The notes: generated by a model from the letters alone, not told the origin. DNA of 64,000 bases from Flagellimonas maritima (GCF_003269425.1 NZ_CP030104.1:744001-808000), one strand, 5' to 3'; shown: positions 38,648-49,381, counted from the stretch's first letter. A program made the numbers and translations.

Positions 38648-41600
38648 TTAAAAAGTTACATCGAGTCCTAAAGTGAATACCCTTGCTATCGGAAAGGCAC
38701 CGTAGTTGACATTACGTACCAATGCAGTATCTCCAGACCTATTGATTTCTGGATTGCCATTTTCATATTCGGTAAAAAGAAATGGATTTTGAACGCTGGT
38801 GTAAAGACGTGCATTTCTAAAGAAATTACCCGAATCTTCACCCTTGATGTTATATCCTAAAGTAATATTACGAACCCATAGATAATCACCATCCTCTACA
38901 TAAAATGAATTGGGTTGCCGAAACCGCTGGCGACTTCTTGCACTAGCAGTTCCAGGAATCCCGCCCAAAGTAGGGTCTTGCCCTGGTCGCCATCTTTCCA
39001 ATTGTCTGGTGTCAACATTGAACACCCCATCTTGATTGCCGTTAAACTGTGTAAAACCATTGAATATTTGTTGTCCGACCACACCCACAAAAATCACGTT
39101 GAGGTCTAGGTTTTTATATCTAAACGTATGCACCATTCCATAATTAAAATCGGGATTTGGATTACCGATAATCATGAAATCCTCTGCATCACCCAAAATA
39201 CCATCACCATTACCGTCTTCATACTTTAAAGAACCTACCTGTTGCGAATTATCATCATATTTAGGTACATCGGGGTTATCCAAATCCTCTTGGGTGAACA
39301 GGCCCGTAACCTTAAAACCTCGATATAGTCCAACTTCTTCCCCAACTGCTGTTTCAGTAAATTCACGAGCAATGACACCTCGTCTTATAAATCCTGCATC
39401 TGCGGACAATTCCAATACCTTACTTCGATTGCGGGTAAAATTAAGGTTGGCATCCCATTGAAATTCCTTACCACCAAAGACATTTTTCAGTTGCAGTTCA
39501 ATTTCAACACCCCTATTTTGAATGCTACCCAAATTTGTCAATATTGAACCGAACCCGGAGGTGGTTGGTAAGGGTAAATCTTCTAAAAAACCTTCGGTTT
39601 CAATATTATAATAATCTACGCCCAAAAAGATTCTGTTGTTCAAAAAGCCCAAATCGACCCCGAAGTTGGTTTCTTCGGCTTCTTCCCAGGTCAACAAAGA
39701 GTTTGGAAGACTGGTCACCGCGCTTCCTGGAGCATTGTTCCCTCCAAAAACGTAATCGGGCCTAGGTGTATTGGGATCGGATGGATTTATTCGACCTTGT
39801 GCCCGAAAATCGCCGATATTGGCATTGCTACCGCTAATACCATACCCGCCTTCCAGTTTAAATTCTGAAACTGTGTTTTTAATATTCTTCCAAAAGGGTT
39901 CATTTGATATACGCCAAGCAGCAGCCACTGAAGGAAAATTACCAAAACGTGTATCAGCACCAAAACGTGAAGAACCATCGCGACGTATGGTACCGGTAAC
40001 GTAATACTTATCCTTATAGGCATAATCCAAACGGCCAATAAAGGAAACCAGTTTATTTTCACTAGCTTCACCCCTTCCTGTAAAATTGTTAATGTTCTCA
40101 GGATTCACGTTGTCAGAATTGGGAATCCGAATGGATTGGTCAATAATATCTACGGCACGGACAATTGTATTATCAGAGCGCCTTACCTCTAAATTAGCCC
40201 CGACCAAGGCGTCAATACGGTGATTTTCGGCAATGGTGGTAGAATATCTTAACGTGTTTTCCCAAATCCAATTAAAATTGGTCAACTCGTCGATGCCTGC
40301 CCTTGCCTGCCTAGTTCCCAATAAATTAGGGGTCAAATTACTCCCTGGAAAATCCGAAGGTTCAAAGAACGTGTTTCTACGATCGGTATACTGGATCGAT
40401 CCGAAGGTTTTAACTGTAAGCCCTTCTATGATATCCAACTCCAAAAAACTTCCCGCCAAAAGTTGGTTGGTACGGCGGTTATCTTCCCTTTCCGTTAATA
40501 GGTATACTGGGTTTACATTGTAAAAAGGCAGTACATCTCCCCGGGCTATATTGGTCAACTCACCGTTCTCATCAAATACAGGAGCGGAGGGGTCAAGCCA
40601 TCTAGATAAAGGTACTGCATTAAAAATTTGAAAGTTCTCACGACCGGCATCTGTGCGCCCTCCCGTGGCAATGGTTTGAGTGGGTGCTAGATTAAGGCCA
40701 ACCCGAATATTATCGGTCACGTCTACATCAATGTTAGCTCTGATGCTATATCTTTTAAAATTGGTATTTATCAACGTACCATCTTGGTTGGTATAATTTG
40801 TGGAGATATTGTAACGAACATTTTCGGTACCGCCATTGATACCAATATTGTATTCGGAAATCGGTGCATTTCTGGTAATCACATCAAACCAATTAGTGCC
40901 TTCTCCCAAATCGCCCAATGCAATCAAACGGTCCAATTCTGTTTCCTCGCCTGGCCCCAAAGAACCTGTGGCGAAACGCTGGTCTTCAAAAATTTCTATT
41001 CTGTAGCGTCGTAATTGTTCAGCATTCAATATATTGGGTTGTTCAAATTCAGGGATGCTTTGAAAACCTGTGGATACACCAAATGTAATGGTCGGTTTTC
41101 CAACTTTTCCACGCTTTGTGGTTATTACCACTACACCGTTGGATGCCCTAGACCCGTAGATGGCCTTGGAAGAGGCATCCTTTAAGACACTTATGGATTC
41201 AATGGAATTGGGATCAATGGAACTTAATACAAAATTATCACGCTGGCTATTGACGTTTCCCAATGGAATTCCATCCACCACATATAAAGGTGCATTATTG
41301 GCTCCTGTCGAGGCCACACCACGGACTAAAATTTCCGGACCTCCACCGGGTGCTCCATTCTGACGAAGCTGTACCCCCGAAACCTGACCGGAAAGGGCTT
41401 GTTCAAAAGTGGTTATGGGTTGCTCTTGAATGGTTGCAGCTTGCACTGTAGAAACGGCACCGGTCAGATCTTCTCTATTTCTGGTACCATACCCAATGAC
41501 CACCACTTCGTCAAGTTGGGCAGTATCTTCCATCAAAACAATATCTATTGTGTTTCTTCCATTTATGGCCACTTCTTGTTCCACAAAACCTACATAAGAA

Positions 41601-41878
41601 TACACTAGGGTAGCACCCTCGGAGACGGTAATGGAATATTGACCGTCAAAATCTGTCTGTGTTCCATTTGTAGTGCCTTTTTCGATAACCGTGGCCCCGG
41701 GTAACAGTTCACCGGTTTCTGCAGATATGCTGCCTGTTATTGTCCTAGTTTGTCCGTAAGCGGAAAAACTATAGAGGACTAGTGTCAAAAACACTAAAAA
41801 AAAAGGTAGACCCTTAGGTAAGGGCTTCCTTTGTAGCTTTTCTTTCATCCTTAGTTCGTTTAGTTGTTTGAATTCCAT
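38648..41878 (-). CDS. susC: SusC/RagA-type TonB-dependent receptor
   Basis: A 1076-residue outer-membrane transporter. After the signal peptide (about 22-43, ending SAYGQ) come a carboxypeptidase-regulatory-like domain (TGSISAETGELLPGATV), a TonB-box-like QLDEVVVIGYGT, the plug (about 130-240; QVSGVQLRQNGAPGGGPEIL) and a 22-strand barrel ending in FTLGLDVTF with a terminal aromatic. It imports oligosaccharides bound by SusD. The longest frame starts at 41878, but the ATG at 41848 places a typical KEKLQRK before the signal peptide and may be the real start. A regulator-type site lies upstream (41992-42008). Confidence 0.96.
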   Translation of the reverse strand: MEFKQLNELRMKEKLQRKPLPKGLPFFLVFLTLVLYSFSAYGQTRTITGSISAETGELLPGATVIEKGTTNGTQTDFDGQYSITVSEGATLVYSYVGFVEQEVAINGRNTIDIVLMEDTAQLDEVVVIGYGTRNREDLTGAVSTVQAATIQEQPITTFEQALSGQVSGVQLRQNGAPGGGPEILVRGVASTGANNAPLYVVDGIPLGNVNSQRDNFVLSSIDPNSIESISVLKDASSKAIYGSRASNGVVVITTKRGKVGKPTITFGVSTGFQSIPEFEQPNILNAEQLRRYRIEIFEDQRFATGSLGPGEETELDRLIALGDLGEGTNWFDVITRNAPISEYNIGINGGTENVRYNISTNYTNQDGTLINTNFKRYSIRANIDVDVTDNIRVGLNLAPTQTIATGGRTDAGRENFQIFNAVPLSRWLDPSAPVFDENGELTNIARGDVLPFYNVNPVYLLTEREDNRRTNQLLAGSFLELDIIEGLTVKTFGSIQYTDRRNTFFEPSDFPGSNLTPNLLGTRQARAGIDELTNFNWIWENTLRYSTTIAENHRIDALVGANLEVRRSDNTIVRAVDIIDQSIRIPNSDNVNPENINNFTGRGEASENKLVSFIGRLDYAYKDKYYVTGTIRRDGSSRFGADTRFGNFPSVAAAWRISNEPFWKNIKNTVSEFKLEGGYGISGSNANIGDFRAQGRINPSDPNTPRPDYVFGGNNAPGSAVTSLPNSLLTWEEAEETNFGVDLGFLNNRIFLGVDYYNIETEGFLEDLPLPTTSGFGSILTNLGSIQNRGVEIELQLKNVFGGKEFQWDANLNFTRNRSKVLELSADAGFIRRGVIAREFTETAVGEEVGLYRGFKVTGLFTQEDLDNPDVPKYDDNSQQVGSLKYEDGNGDGILGDAEDFMIIGNPNPDFNYGMVHTFRYKNLDLNVIFVGVVGQQIFNGFTQFNGNQDGVFNVDTRQLERWRPGQDPTLGGIPGTASARSRQRFRQPNSFYVEDGDYLWVRNITLGYNIKGEDSGNFFRNARLYTSVQNPFLFTEYENGNPEINRSGDTALVRNVNYGAFPIARVFTLGLDVTF

Positions 41879-41991
41879 TGCGAAAAAATCTGAAATATGC
41901 CAAATAAATTTTCATGTAGTCAAAAACCTACACTTATTTTTGCATATTTATCAATCACGTAACAATAATATAACCTTGCAAAATACTATCC

Positions 41992-42008
41992 ATCCTGTAC
42001 TGTACTGT
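41992..42008 (-). promoter_or_regulatory. GntR-type operator candidate, site A
   Basis: On the minus strand ACAGTACAGTACAGGAT matches the shared motif. It lies 113 nt before the long susC start and points toward it. Confidence 0.6.
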
Positions 42009-42080
42009 GGGGGTATTTTGATTTAAGCAATGCGTAAAATCCAAGAAAGTGCTTCGAAATTTTTGAAGGATAAGAAAGTA

Positions 42081-43133
42081 TTAGACGGAATGTCTGTCTA
42101 TAAGATTGAAGTCGTTTTTTTTTTTGGTCTTCTTGTTCTCCAAAATCATTTTCGCAGCTTCGGTTCCCATTTTTGTAAAATCCGTGCTGATTACGGTTAT
42201 TCCCAAAAGTTCTTTGAGTGGGGTATCATTGTAGGAGATAATTCCAATATCCTCGCCAAATTTATAATGCCGATCCCTTAATTGCTTAACGAGGTTTACC
42301 AAATCCGTTTCTTCAATAATAATAAACAGATCTTTGAGCTGTAGCTCCATACTATCATAAATTTCATCCAAAACCTCATAATCAAAAGTGTGTTCAATAC
42401 AGAATTTCTTGAAACCCGTAACAATGCCCTTGGGATAGGGATACACCGATTTTGAGGGGTAGACGAGAATGATTTTTTGATATTTTTTTAGTTTGTCCAG
42501 TCCAATGGACAATGCAGCGTAAATGTCCCCCGAAAAGTCTTGGTAGATTCGACCGGCTTTCATGGAGAGACTCAAGATATTTCTGTCCATAATAATCAAT
42601 TTTTCTTCAGGAATTTTTCGGACTACCTCCAAAATTTCATCAGTACACCCCATATGCTGCAAGTTTTCATTTTTAAAATGGGGCATAATCACAAATTGGT
42701 CATACTCTTTCGCCTTCTTTGCCAATATATTTTTGAATACCGAAGGCTCACAATGGTATATATACACATCCACTTGAGCCTTTGATCCCAAAGCCTGCAC
42801 AAAAGAGTTGAAGATTCTCATTTTGTACGAACTCAGTTTATTGATAAGGAACAGAACCTTGGTCTTTGATGAAAAATCGGCCCTTGCTACATAATATCCT
42901 TTTCCTTTTACAGATTCGATGATGTTTTGTTTCCTCAAAATACCATAGGCCTTTTCCACTGTATCACGTGAAAGCAAACACTCCTCACTTACTTCATTTA
43001 TCGAGGGAATCTTTTCGCCTTTTTCCAAAAAACCCTTTCCAATCGCTTCCATTATCGAGTCGACAATCTGTCTATACTTTGGAATCCTAGAATTTACATC
43101 CACCTTGATATGTTCGATACTATTGAAAGCCAT
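42081..43133 (-). CDS. GntR-family regulator with LacI-like sensor domain
   Basis: A 350-residue regulator. The N-terminal winged helix (about 8-75: RIPKYRQIVDSIMEAIGKG; SRDTVEKAYGILRKQ; GKGYYVA) is GntR type. The rest (about 85-340) resembles a periplasmic-binding-protein sensor (KVLFLINKLSSY; IGIISYNDTPLKELLGITVIST), the same layout as AraR of Bacillus. It is divergent from the rhamnose operon and next to susC, so it probably binds rhamnose or an intermediate and controls both. The 17-bp sites flanking it are its likely operators. Effector and sign of control unknown. Confidence 0.88.
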   Translation of the reverse strand: MAFNSIEHIKVDVNSRIPKYRQIVDSIMEAIGKGFLEKGEKIPSINEVSEECLLSRDTVEKAYGILRKQNIIESVKGKGYYVARADFSSKTKVLFLINKLSSYKMRIFNSFVQALGSKAQVDVYIYHCEPSVFKNILAKKAKEYDQFVIMPHFKNENLQHMGCTDEILEVVRKIPEEKLIIMDRNILSLSMKAGRIYQDFSGDIYAALSIGLDKLKKYQKIILVYPSKSVYPYPKGIVTGFKKFCIEHTFDYEVLDEIYDSMELQLKDLFIIIEETDLVNLVKQLRDRHYKFGEDIGIISYNDTPLKELLGITVISTDFTKMGTEAAKMILENKKTKKKNDFNLIDRHSV

Positions 43134-43227
43134 GACTCTGTATTCTATTTAGGTCTTATTCGAAATAAATTCAAATTCAAAAGTATTAATAAAAAGTAGA
43201 TTCATAAGTTTTGAGTATCTTGACAAG

Positions 43228-43244
43228 ACAGTATAGTACAGGAT
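43228..43244 (+). promoter_or_regulatory. GntR-type operator candidate, site B
   Basis: ACAGTATAGTACAGGAT in the divergent space, 60 nt before the rhamnose operon ATG and 94 nt from the GntR start, so it could serve both. Confidence 0.65.
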
Positions 43245-43304
43245 GCCTAAACCCATCGCTTATCCTATTTTCGTCTTGAAAGTGGTATAAAACACTTCAA
43301 AACT

Positions 43305-45404
43305 ATGCAAACAAGAACATATAATCACGTCGATTATTTATGGGATGATACAAAGGCCGCTTCGTTAGAAAATGACGAAGTGGCACTTTTTTTATACCGT
43401 TCCAATATTTTAGGTTCAGATTTACGTATAACCAACTACGGAGGTGGAAATACAAGCTGTAAAACCATCGAAAAAGACCCGTTGAGCAATAAAGAAGTAG
43501 AGGTAATGTGGGTGAAAGGGTCTGGTGGCGATATAGGCACCTTAACCAGGCAAGGTATTGCTGGTCTATACACGGAAAGACTGAGAAACTTAAAAAATGT
43601 GTACCGAGGACTTGAACATGAAGATGAAATGGTAGGATTGTTCAACCATTGCCTGTTTGATTTGGATAGTAAAGCACCTTCGATAGATACACCTTTGCAT
43701 GGACTCCTCCCGTTCAAGCATATAGACCATTTACACCCTGATGCTTTGATTGCAATAGCGGCAACGAAGAATAGTAAAAAAATTACGCGAGAGATATGGG
43801 GCGATACCATGGGTTGGGTACCTTGGCAACGGCCTGGTTTTGATTTAGGGTTACAACTTGAAAAATGTCTAAAAGAGAATCCCGGCATTAGAGGAATTGT
43901 TTTGGAGAGCCATGGTCTTTTTACTTGGGGCGATAGCTCGTATGAGTGTTACTTGAACAGCCTTGAGGTCATCGAGATAGCTTCGGAATATATAGAGGGT
44001 CACGTTAAAAAGAATGGCAAAGTATTTGGCGGACAAAAACTTGAAAGTCTTCCATCGGGAAAACGAATAGAACAAGCCGCTAAACTAGCACCCATTTTAA
44101 GGGGTCTTTGCTCAAGTGAAAATAACATGATTGGGCATTTTACCGATGAAGAGCGGGTACTGGAGTTCATCAATAGCAACGACCTTGAAAAACTTGCACC
44201 ACTTGGTACTTCTTGCCCTGATCATTTCCTTCGTACTAAAATCAAGCCCTTAGTTTTGTCCTTGGATAAGGAAGAAAGCTTGGACAACTTCAATGCAACG
44301 GTCCAGATACTTCAGCCCCAGTTTGAAGATTATCGCAATGATTACAAGGAGTATTATGAAGGATGCAAACACAGCAATAGCCCTGCCGTGCGTGACCCAA
44401 ATCCGGTGGTGATCATTTATCCAGGAGTCGGTATGTTCACCTTTGCAAAAAACAAACAAACGGCACGGGTAGCAAGTGAGTTCTACATCAACGCTATCAA
44501 CGTGATGCGGGGTGCAGAAGCCATTTCAACATATGTTGCACTACCAAGGCAAGAGGCCTTCGATATTGAATATTGGTTATTGGAAGAAGCAAAATTACAG
44601 CGAATGCCAAAGGAAAAGCCTCTTTCTCGAAAAATAGCCATCATAACTGGCGCTGCAGGTGGCATAGGAAAAGCCATCGCGGAAAAATTAGTTGCGGAAG
44701 GTGCCAACGTGGTAATGACCGATGTCAATCAAGAAGCCTTGAAAGAAACGACCAAGTCGATGGGCAAGGATGAGGCCATACAAACCATTTGCGACGTTAC
44801 GAATACCACTTCCATTGAAAAAATGTTCGATTTATCTTGTTTGAACTTTGGAGGGGTTGATGTCGTAATCCATTCCGCCGGTTTAGCCATTTCCAAACCT
44901 TTGGAAGAAACCACTATGACGGATTGGCAATTATTACAGGATGTATTGGTTAAAGGGCAGTTTCTATTGGCACAATTTGGTTCAGACATCATGAAAAAAC
45001 AAGGTTTGGGAGGCAACATGGTCAACATTGCAAGTAAAAATGGACTTGTCGCCGGCCCCAACAATGTTGGTTACGGGACGGCCAAAGCAGCACAACTACA
45101 TATGACCCGACTTTTAGCAGCTGAACTTGGTGCTGATAAGATTCGCGTGAATACCGTAAATCCTGATGGAGTTATTGTTGGAAGCAAAATATGGGAAGGC
45201 GAATGGGCCGAAGGAAGGGCAAAAGCTTATGGTGTTTCGGTTGATGAACTGCCAAGCCATTATGCAAAGCGTAACTTACTTAACGAGATTATTTTACCGG
45301 AGGATGTGGCCAATGCTGTATTTTCCTTGGTGGCCATATTGGATAAAAGTACGGGCAACACCATAAACGTTGATGGTGGAATGGCCAACGCCTTTGTCCG
45401 CTAA
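43305..45404 (+). CDS. Bifunctional rhamnulose-1-phosphate aldolase / lactaldehyde dehydrogenase
   Basis: A 699-residue fusion. The N-terminal part (about 1-430) is a class II aldolase/adducin-type domain (NYGGGNTSCK; GIVLESHGLFTWGDS) that splits L-rhamnulose 1-phosphate into dihydroxyacetone phosphate and L-lactaldehyde. The C-terminal part (about 445-699) is a short-chain dehydrogenase (AIITGAAGGIGKAIA, glycine motif; YGTAKAAQ, Tyr-Lys) that oxidises lactaldehyde to L-lactate. Such fusions (RhaEW or RhaDI) are known in rhamnose loci. It heads the operon, and the lactate dehydrogenase encoded downstream takes the next step. Confidence 0.94.
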   Translation: MQTRTYNHVDYLWDDTKAASLENDEVALFLYRSNILGSDLRITNYGGGNTSCKTIEKDPLSNKEVEVMWVKGSGGDIGTLTRQGIAGLYTERLRNLKNVYRGLEHEDEMVGLFNHCLFDLDSKAPSIDTPLHGLLPFKHIDHLHPDALIAIAATKNSKKITREIWGDTMGWVPWQRPGFDLGLQLEKCLKENPGIRGIVLESHGLFTWGDSSYECYLNSLEVIEIASEYIEGHVKKNGKVFGGQKLESLPSGKRIEQAAKLAPILRGLCSSENNMIGHFTDEERVLEFINSNDLEKLAPLGTSCPDHFLRTKIKPLVLSLDKEESLDNFNATVQILQPQFEDYRNDYKEYYEGCKHSNSPAVRDPNPVVIIYPGVGMFTFAKNKQTARVASEFYINAINVMRGAEAISTYVALPRQEAFDIEYWLLEEAKLQRMPKEKPLSRKIAIITGAAGGIGKAIAEKLVAEGANVVMTDVNQEALKETTKSMGKDEAIQTICDVTNTTSIEKMFDLSCLNFGGVDVVIHSAGLAISKPLEETTMTDWQLLQDVLVKGQFLLAQFGSDIMKKQGLGGNMVNIASKNGLVAGPNNVGYGTAKAAQLHMTRLLAAELGADKIRVNTVNPDGVIVGSKIWEGEWAEGRAKAYGVSVDELPSHYAKRNLLNEIILPEDVANAVFSLVAILDKSTGNTINVDGGMANAFVR

Positions 45405-45483
45405 CCCGTCTTTGCAGCAACAAAGACCAGTGGATGTTGTACCTTTAATAGAGTTCGACATTTCTTTGCCATCATTCAAAAAA

Positions 45484-46770
45484 ATGGAAATGAAGTTAAA
45501 CGCAGAAATACTGAATGAACAAAACAGTAGGTTCATCGAAACCCATAAACCCGAATATCATTTTCTTGCGCAGAGTCTTGAAAAAAAAGGTGTTCAAGTA
45601 AATGACGTTATAAAAAAGCTACAAGAACTACAAGTGGCCATCCCCAGTTGGGCGTTGGGTGCAGGAGGTACTCGTTTTGGAAGGTTTTCATATCAAGGTG
45701 AACCCGCTTCTTTAGAAAATAAAATAAGTGATGTAGGCATAATTCACGCACTAACCAACACGGCAGGTGCCATATCGCTACACATTCCATGGGATATCCC
45801 TAAAGATTACAACGCTATCAAAGAATTGGCTGCCTCCTTGGATATAAAGTTTGACGCGGTCAACTCCAATACTTTCCAAGACCAGCCGAGCATGAATAAA
45901 AGCTATAGGTTCGGCTCTTTGTGCAATACGGATTCCTCTGTTCGGGAAATTGCCATTCAGCATAACCTTGAAGTCATTGATACTGGCAAAAAACTGGGCT
46001 CCAATAGTCTAACAGTGTGGTTGGCGGATGGAAGTAATTTTCCTGGGCAGCAGAATTTTCAGGAAGCATTGCAAAACACTAAAGAGAGTCTAAAGCATAT
46101 CTATAAGTCCATGCCCGATGACTGGAAGCTCTTCATCGAATACAAACCCTATGAACCTAACTTTTATAGCACTGTTATTCAAGATTGGGGAACTTCCTTG
46201 ATGCTGGCCGAAGGTTGCGGTCAACGGGCATATACTCTCGTAGACCTAGGCCATCATTTACCAAATACCAATATTGAACAGATTGTTGCCACTTTGATGA
46301 TGAAAGGTAAGCTTGGTGGGTTCCATTTTAATGACAGTAAATATGGTGATGATGACCTTACCGTAGGTTCTGTAAAACCCTATGCTCTTTTTTTAATTTG
46401 GAATGAATTGGTTTATGGAATGGAGAACAATCCCAATAATCCATCGCCTGCTTGGATGATTGATGCCAGTCACAATATCAAAGACCCGCTAGAAGACCTC
46501 TTGCAATCGCTAGAAGCCATCCAAATTGCCTATGCACAAGCATTATTGGTCGACCAAAAGGGTTTACAAGAAGCTCAAAAACAACAAGATGCAACACTTT
46601 GTCAAGAAATTCTACAAGATGCCTATCGTACCGATGTGAGACCATTATTACGAGAAGCACGTTTGTGCAGCAGTGCCGCCATAGAACCTATTGCCTCTTA
46701 TCGCTCCTTGAATATTCGAAATCAGCTGATTAAAGAACGGGGATTGCATACTGTGGCATCAGGACTTTAA
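45484..46770 (+). CDS. rhaI: L-rhamnose isomerase
   Basis: About 428 residues from the ATG at 45484 (or 45490). The frame is open from 45370, but that part overlaps the end of the preceding gene and does not align with the family. Conserved stretches include PSWALGAGGTRFGRF, FHFNDSKYGDDDLTVGS and WMIDASHNIKDPLEDL, the metal and substrate sites of the Pseudomonas-type RhaI family (TIM barrel). It converts L-rhamnose to L-rhamnulose in the cytoplasm. Second gene of the rhamnose operon. Confidence 0.93.
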   Translation: MEMKLNAEILNEQNSRFIETHKPEYHFLAQSLEKKGVQVNDVIKKLQELQVAIPSWALGAGGTRFGRFSYQGEPASLENKISDVGIIHALTNTAGAISLHIPWDIPKDYNAIKELAASLDIKFDAVNSNTFQDQPSMNKSYRFGSLCNTDSSVREIAIQHNLEVIDTGKKLGSNSLTVWLADGSNFPGQQNFQEALQNTKESLKHIYKSMPDDWKLFIEYKPYEPNFYSTVIQDWGTSLMLAEGCGQRAYTLVDLGHHLPNTNIEQIVATLMMKGKLGGFHFNDSKYGDDDLTVGSVKPYALFLIWNELVYGMENNPNNPSPAWMIDASHNIKDPLEDLLQSLEAIQIAYAQALLVDQKGLQEAQKQQDATLCQEILQDAYRTDVRPLLREARLCSSAAIEPIASYRSLNIRNQLIKERGLHTVASGL

Positions 46771-46781
46771 GGATTTTTTTT

Positions 46782-48176
46782 ATGGCAAAAGAAAACGTAA
46801 CAGCAATATTTGACATCGGCAGGACCAATAAAAAATTCTTCCTATTTGATAAAAACTACCGAGAGGTCCATAAAGAATATGTACGGCTTGACGAAATTGC
46901 AGATGAAGATGGTTTCCCAACAGAAGACCTTTCTGCACTTCAAACCTGGCTCAAGGAATGCTTTGACCGAATCTCGCACGCCAAAAAGTTCAACGTTGGC
47001 AGCATTAATTTTTCAACCTACGGTGCCAGTTTGGTACATTTAGATAAGCACGGCAAAGTACTTACACCTTTGTATAATTATTTAAAACCCATTCCTTCGC
47101 ATATTCTAGAGGAATTTTACGCTAAATATGGAAGTAAAGACCATATAGCTGTTGAAACAGCTTCACCACAATCAGGCATGCTCAATTCAGGATTGCAATT
47201 GTTTTGGTTGAAGCGAGTGCAACCAGGTATTTTTCAACAAATACGCTATTCGTTGCATCTTCCACAGTATTTATCTTACCTTTTTACAGGAATTCCGGTA
47301 AGCGACTACACAAGCATTGGCTGCCATACCAATTTATGGGATTATAGCAAGCAAGATTATCACCGATGGGTCTATGATGAAGGTTTGGAAACCATGCTTC
47401 CGCCTGTAGTTTCTACCAAGACCAGTGTCAACTTGCACCATAAAGGTGCGTCTTTGAAAATTGGAGTTGGCATTCACGATAGTTCCGCTGCCCTCTTTCC
47501 CTATCTTATGGGAGAACATAAACCATTTTTACTGCTCTCGACGGGCACTTGGTCGGTTGCCATGAATCCTTTTACCGAAAATTCTCTTACCATCGAAGAC
47601 CTAGGGCATAACTGCTTACATTATATGCGCATTGATGGTAATCCTGTACGGGCTTCACGCTTTTTTATGGGAAATGAATACAAGTTGCAAGTAAAGAAGT
47701 TGACAGAACATTTCAACAAATCTGATGGCCATCATCGAGGAATGAAGTTCGATTTTGATATCTACCGAAAAATACAGGAAAATACCGCTCCACACTTTAA
47801 GTTTGAAGGCATTCAATTGAAACATGAAAGGGCCAAAAATACCAATTTAAGTGTATTTGACAGTTTTGAAGAAGGTTACCACCAGTTGATGTTCGAGTTG
47901 TTGCGACTACAATACCAAACCATAAAACGTGCTATTGGTAATTCACCCATCAAGAAAATCTATATTGACGGTGGCTTTACCGACAATGACATCTTTGTGA
48001 AATTAATCGCAAATCATTTCAAACAATACAAAGTACGTACCACGCAGTCACCATTGGGTTCTGCCCTGGGCGCTGCCATGGTAATGGGCAACGAAAAATT
48101 GGACAAAAGCTTTTTTAAGGAACGGTATCGAATGAAAAAGCTAATGCCCTTACAAATTCTAGAGAACAAACGATAA
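46782..48176 (+). CDS. rhaB: L-rhamnulokinase, FGGY family
   Basis: A 464-residue sugar kinase. FDIGRTNKKFFLFD (10-23) is the N-terminal phosphate loop, STGTWSVAMNPF a central ATPase-fold signature and IKKIYIDGGFTDNDIFVKL the C-terminal FGGY region. It phosphorylates L-rhamnulose to rhamnulose 1-phosphate, the aldolase substrate. It starts 11 nt after rhaI and ends 2 nt before the next gene, so the operon is tightly packed. Exact substrate is inferred from position between isomerase and aldolase steps. Confidence 0.92.
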   Translation: MAKENVTAIFDIGRTNKKFFLFDKNYREVHKEYVRLDEIADEDGFPTEDLSALQTWLKECFDRISHAKKFNVGSINFSTYGASLVHLDKHGKVLTPLYNYLKPIPSHILEEFYAKYGSKDHIAVETASPQSGMLNSGLQLFWLKRVQPGIFQQIRYSLHLPQYLSYLFTGIPVSDYTSIGCHTNLWDYSKQDYHRWVYDEGLETMLPPVVSTKTSVNLHHKGASLKIGVGIHDSSAALFPYLMGEHKPFLLLSTGTWSVAMNPFTENSLTIEDLGHNCLHYMRIDGNPVRASRFFMGNEYKLQVKKLTEHFNKSDGHHRGMKFDFDIYRKIQENTAPHFKFEGIQLKHERAKNTNLSVFDSFEEGYHQLMFELLRLQYQTIKRAIGNSPIKKIYIDGGFTDNDIFVKLIANHFKQYKVRTTQSPLGSALGAAMVMGNEKLDKSFFKERYRMKKLMPLQILENKR

Positions 48177-48178
48177 CC

Positions 48179-49330
48179 ATGACCTGGAACTACAACAAAA
48201 ACTATCCTTCCATTGAGGACCTTCGAAAAAAAGCTAAGAAACGTATTCCAAAGTTTGCTTTTGAATATCTTGACGGTGGTTGTAATGAAGATGTCAACCT
48301 TTATCAAAATACCGCCCAACTTCGAAAAATAACCCTTCGCCCCAACTACTTGACCGAACATACACAGTCAAGCATGAAGACAACACTTTTCGGCGTGGAG
48401 TATGATGCCCCTTTTGGAATTGCGCCAGTAGGCCTACAGGGATTGATGTGGCCAAATTCACCTGAAATACTGGCAAAGGCAGCCCTAAAGCACAATGTTC
48501 CCTTTATACTCAGTACGGTGACTACGAGTGGTATAGAACGTATCGGTGAGCTTACCGAGGGAAAAGCTTGGTTCCAGCTGTATAGACCTGCCAAAGATGA
48601 ATTACGTGACGATATCTTACAACGTGCCGAGGCATCAGGGTACCCAGTACTAGTCCTGCTATGCGATGTACCCACATTTGGATATCGACCAAGGGATATT
48701 CGAAACGGACTAGCCATGCCACCGAGCATGTCGCTCAAGAATATCTTTCAAGTTCTTGGAAGACCTACATGGGCGTTAGAAACTTTACGTATTGGACAAC
48801 CCAGTTTTGAATCACTGAAACCATATATGCCCAAAAATTTGAATCTGAAGCAATTGGGGCAATTTATGAACCAAACCTTTAACGGAAGATTGAACGAAGA
48901 ACGCATTAAGCCCATACGCGATTTATGGAAAGGCAAAATTGTTTTGAAAGGTGTGGCCAATGAGGAAGATGCCGAAAAAGCTATTAGCTTGGGATTGGAC
49001 GGTATCATTGTTTCCAATCATGGGGGGCGACAGTTGGATGCCGGCGAAGCATCCATAAAACCGTTGACCAGAATAGCTGCCAAATATGGAGAGCAAATTA
49101 CTGTAATGATGGACAGCGGAATACGCTCTGGTCCCGATATGGCCAGATCCTTGGCAAGTGGAGCACAATTTACCTTTTTGGGAAGATCATTTATGTACGG
49201 AGTAGCAGCACTTGGAAAACAGGGTGGGAACCATACTATTGCTATCCTAAAGACCCAACTTCAACAGGTCATGGAACAGCTTTGCTGTGAAAAAGTTGAG
49301 GATTTTCCAAAGCATTTAATTCATTCATGA
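48179..49330 (+). CDS. lldD: FMN-dependent L-lactate dehydrogenase-like enzyme
   Basis: A 383-residue alpha-hydroxyacid oxidase family protein. FEYLDGGCNEDVN, GIAPVGLQGLMWP, IVSNHGGRQLDAG (catalytic His-x-x-Arg) and MMDSGIRSGPDMARSLASGA (FMN-phosphate site) are classic. It probably oxidises L-lactate made by the fused aldolase/dehydrogenase to pyruvate, which would close the rhamnose route. Related enzymes use glycolate or mandelate, but the operon favours lactate. Membrane association through the flavoprotein's insertion loop is likely. Confidence 0.9.
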   Translation: MTWNYNKNYPSIEDLRKKAKKRIPKFAFEYLDGGCNEDVNLYQNTAQLRKITLRPNYLTEHTQSSMKTTLFGVEYDAPFGIAPVGLQGLMWPNSPEILAKAALKHNVPFILSTVTTSGIERIGELTEGKAWFQLYRPAKDELRDDILQRAEASGYPVLVLLCDVPTFGYRPRDIRNGLAMPPSMSLKNIFQVLGRPTWALETLRIGQPSFESLKPYMPKNLNLKQLGQFMNQTFNGRLNEERIKPIRDLWKGKIVLKGVANEEDAEKAISLGLDGIIVSNHGGRQLDAGEASIKPLTRIAAKYGEQITVMMDSGIRSGPDMARSLASGAQFTFLGRSFMYGVAALGKQGGNHTIAILKTQLQQVMEQLCCEKVEDFPKHLIHS

Positions 49331-49381
49331 ACAGAAACAAACCAAAGAATTCAATCAGTCCATTGGGCTTAATACAACCAT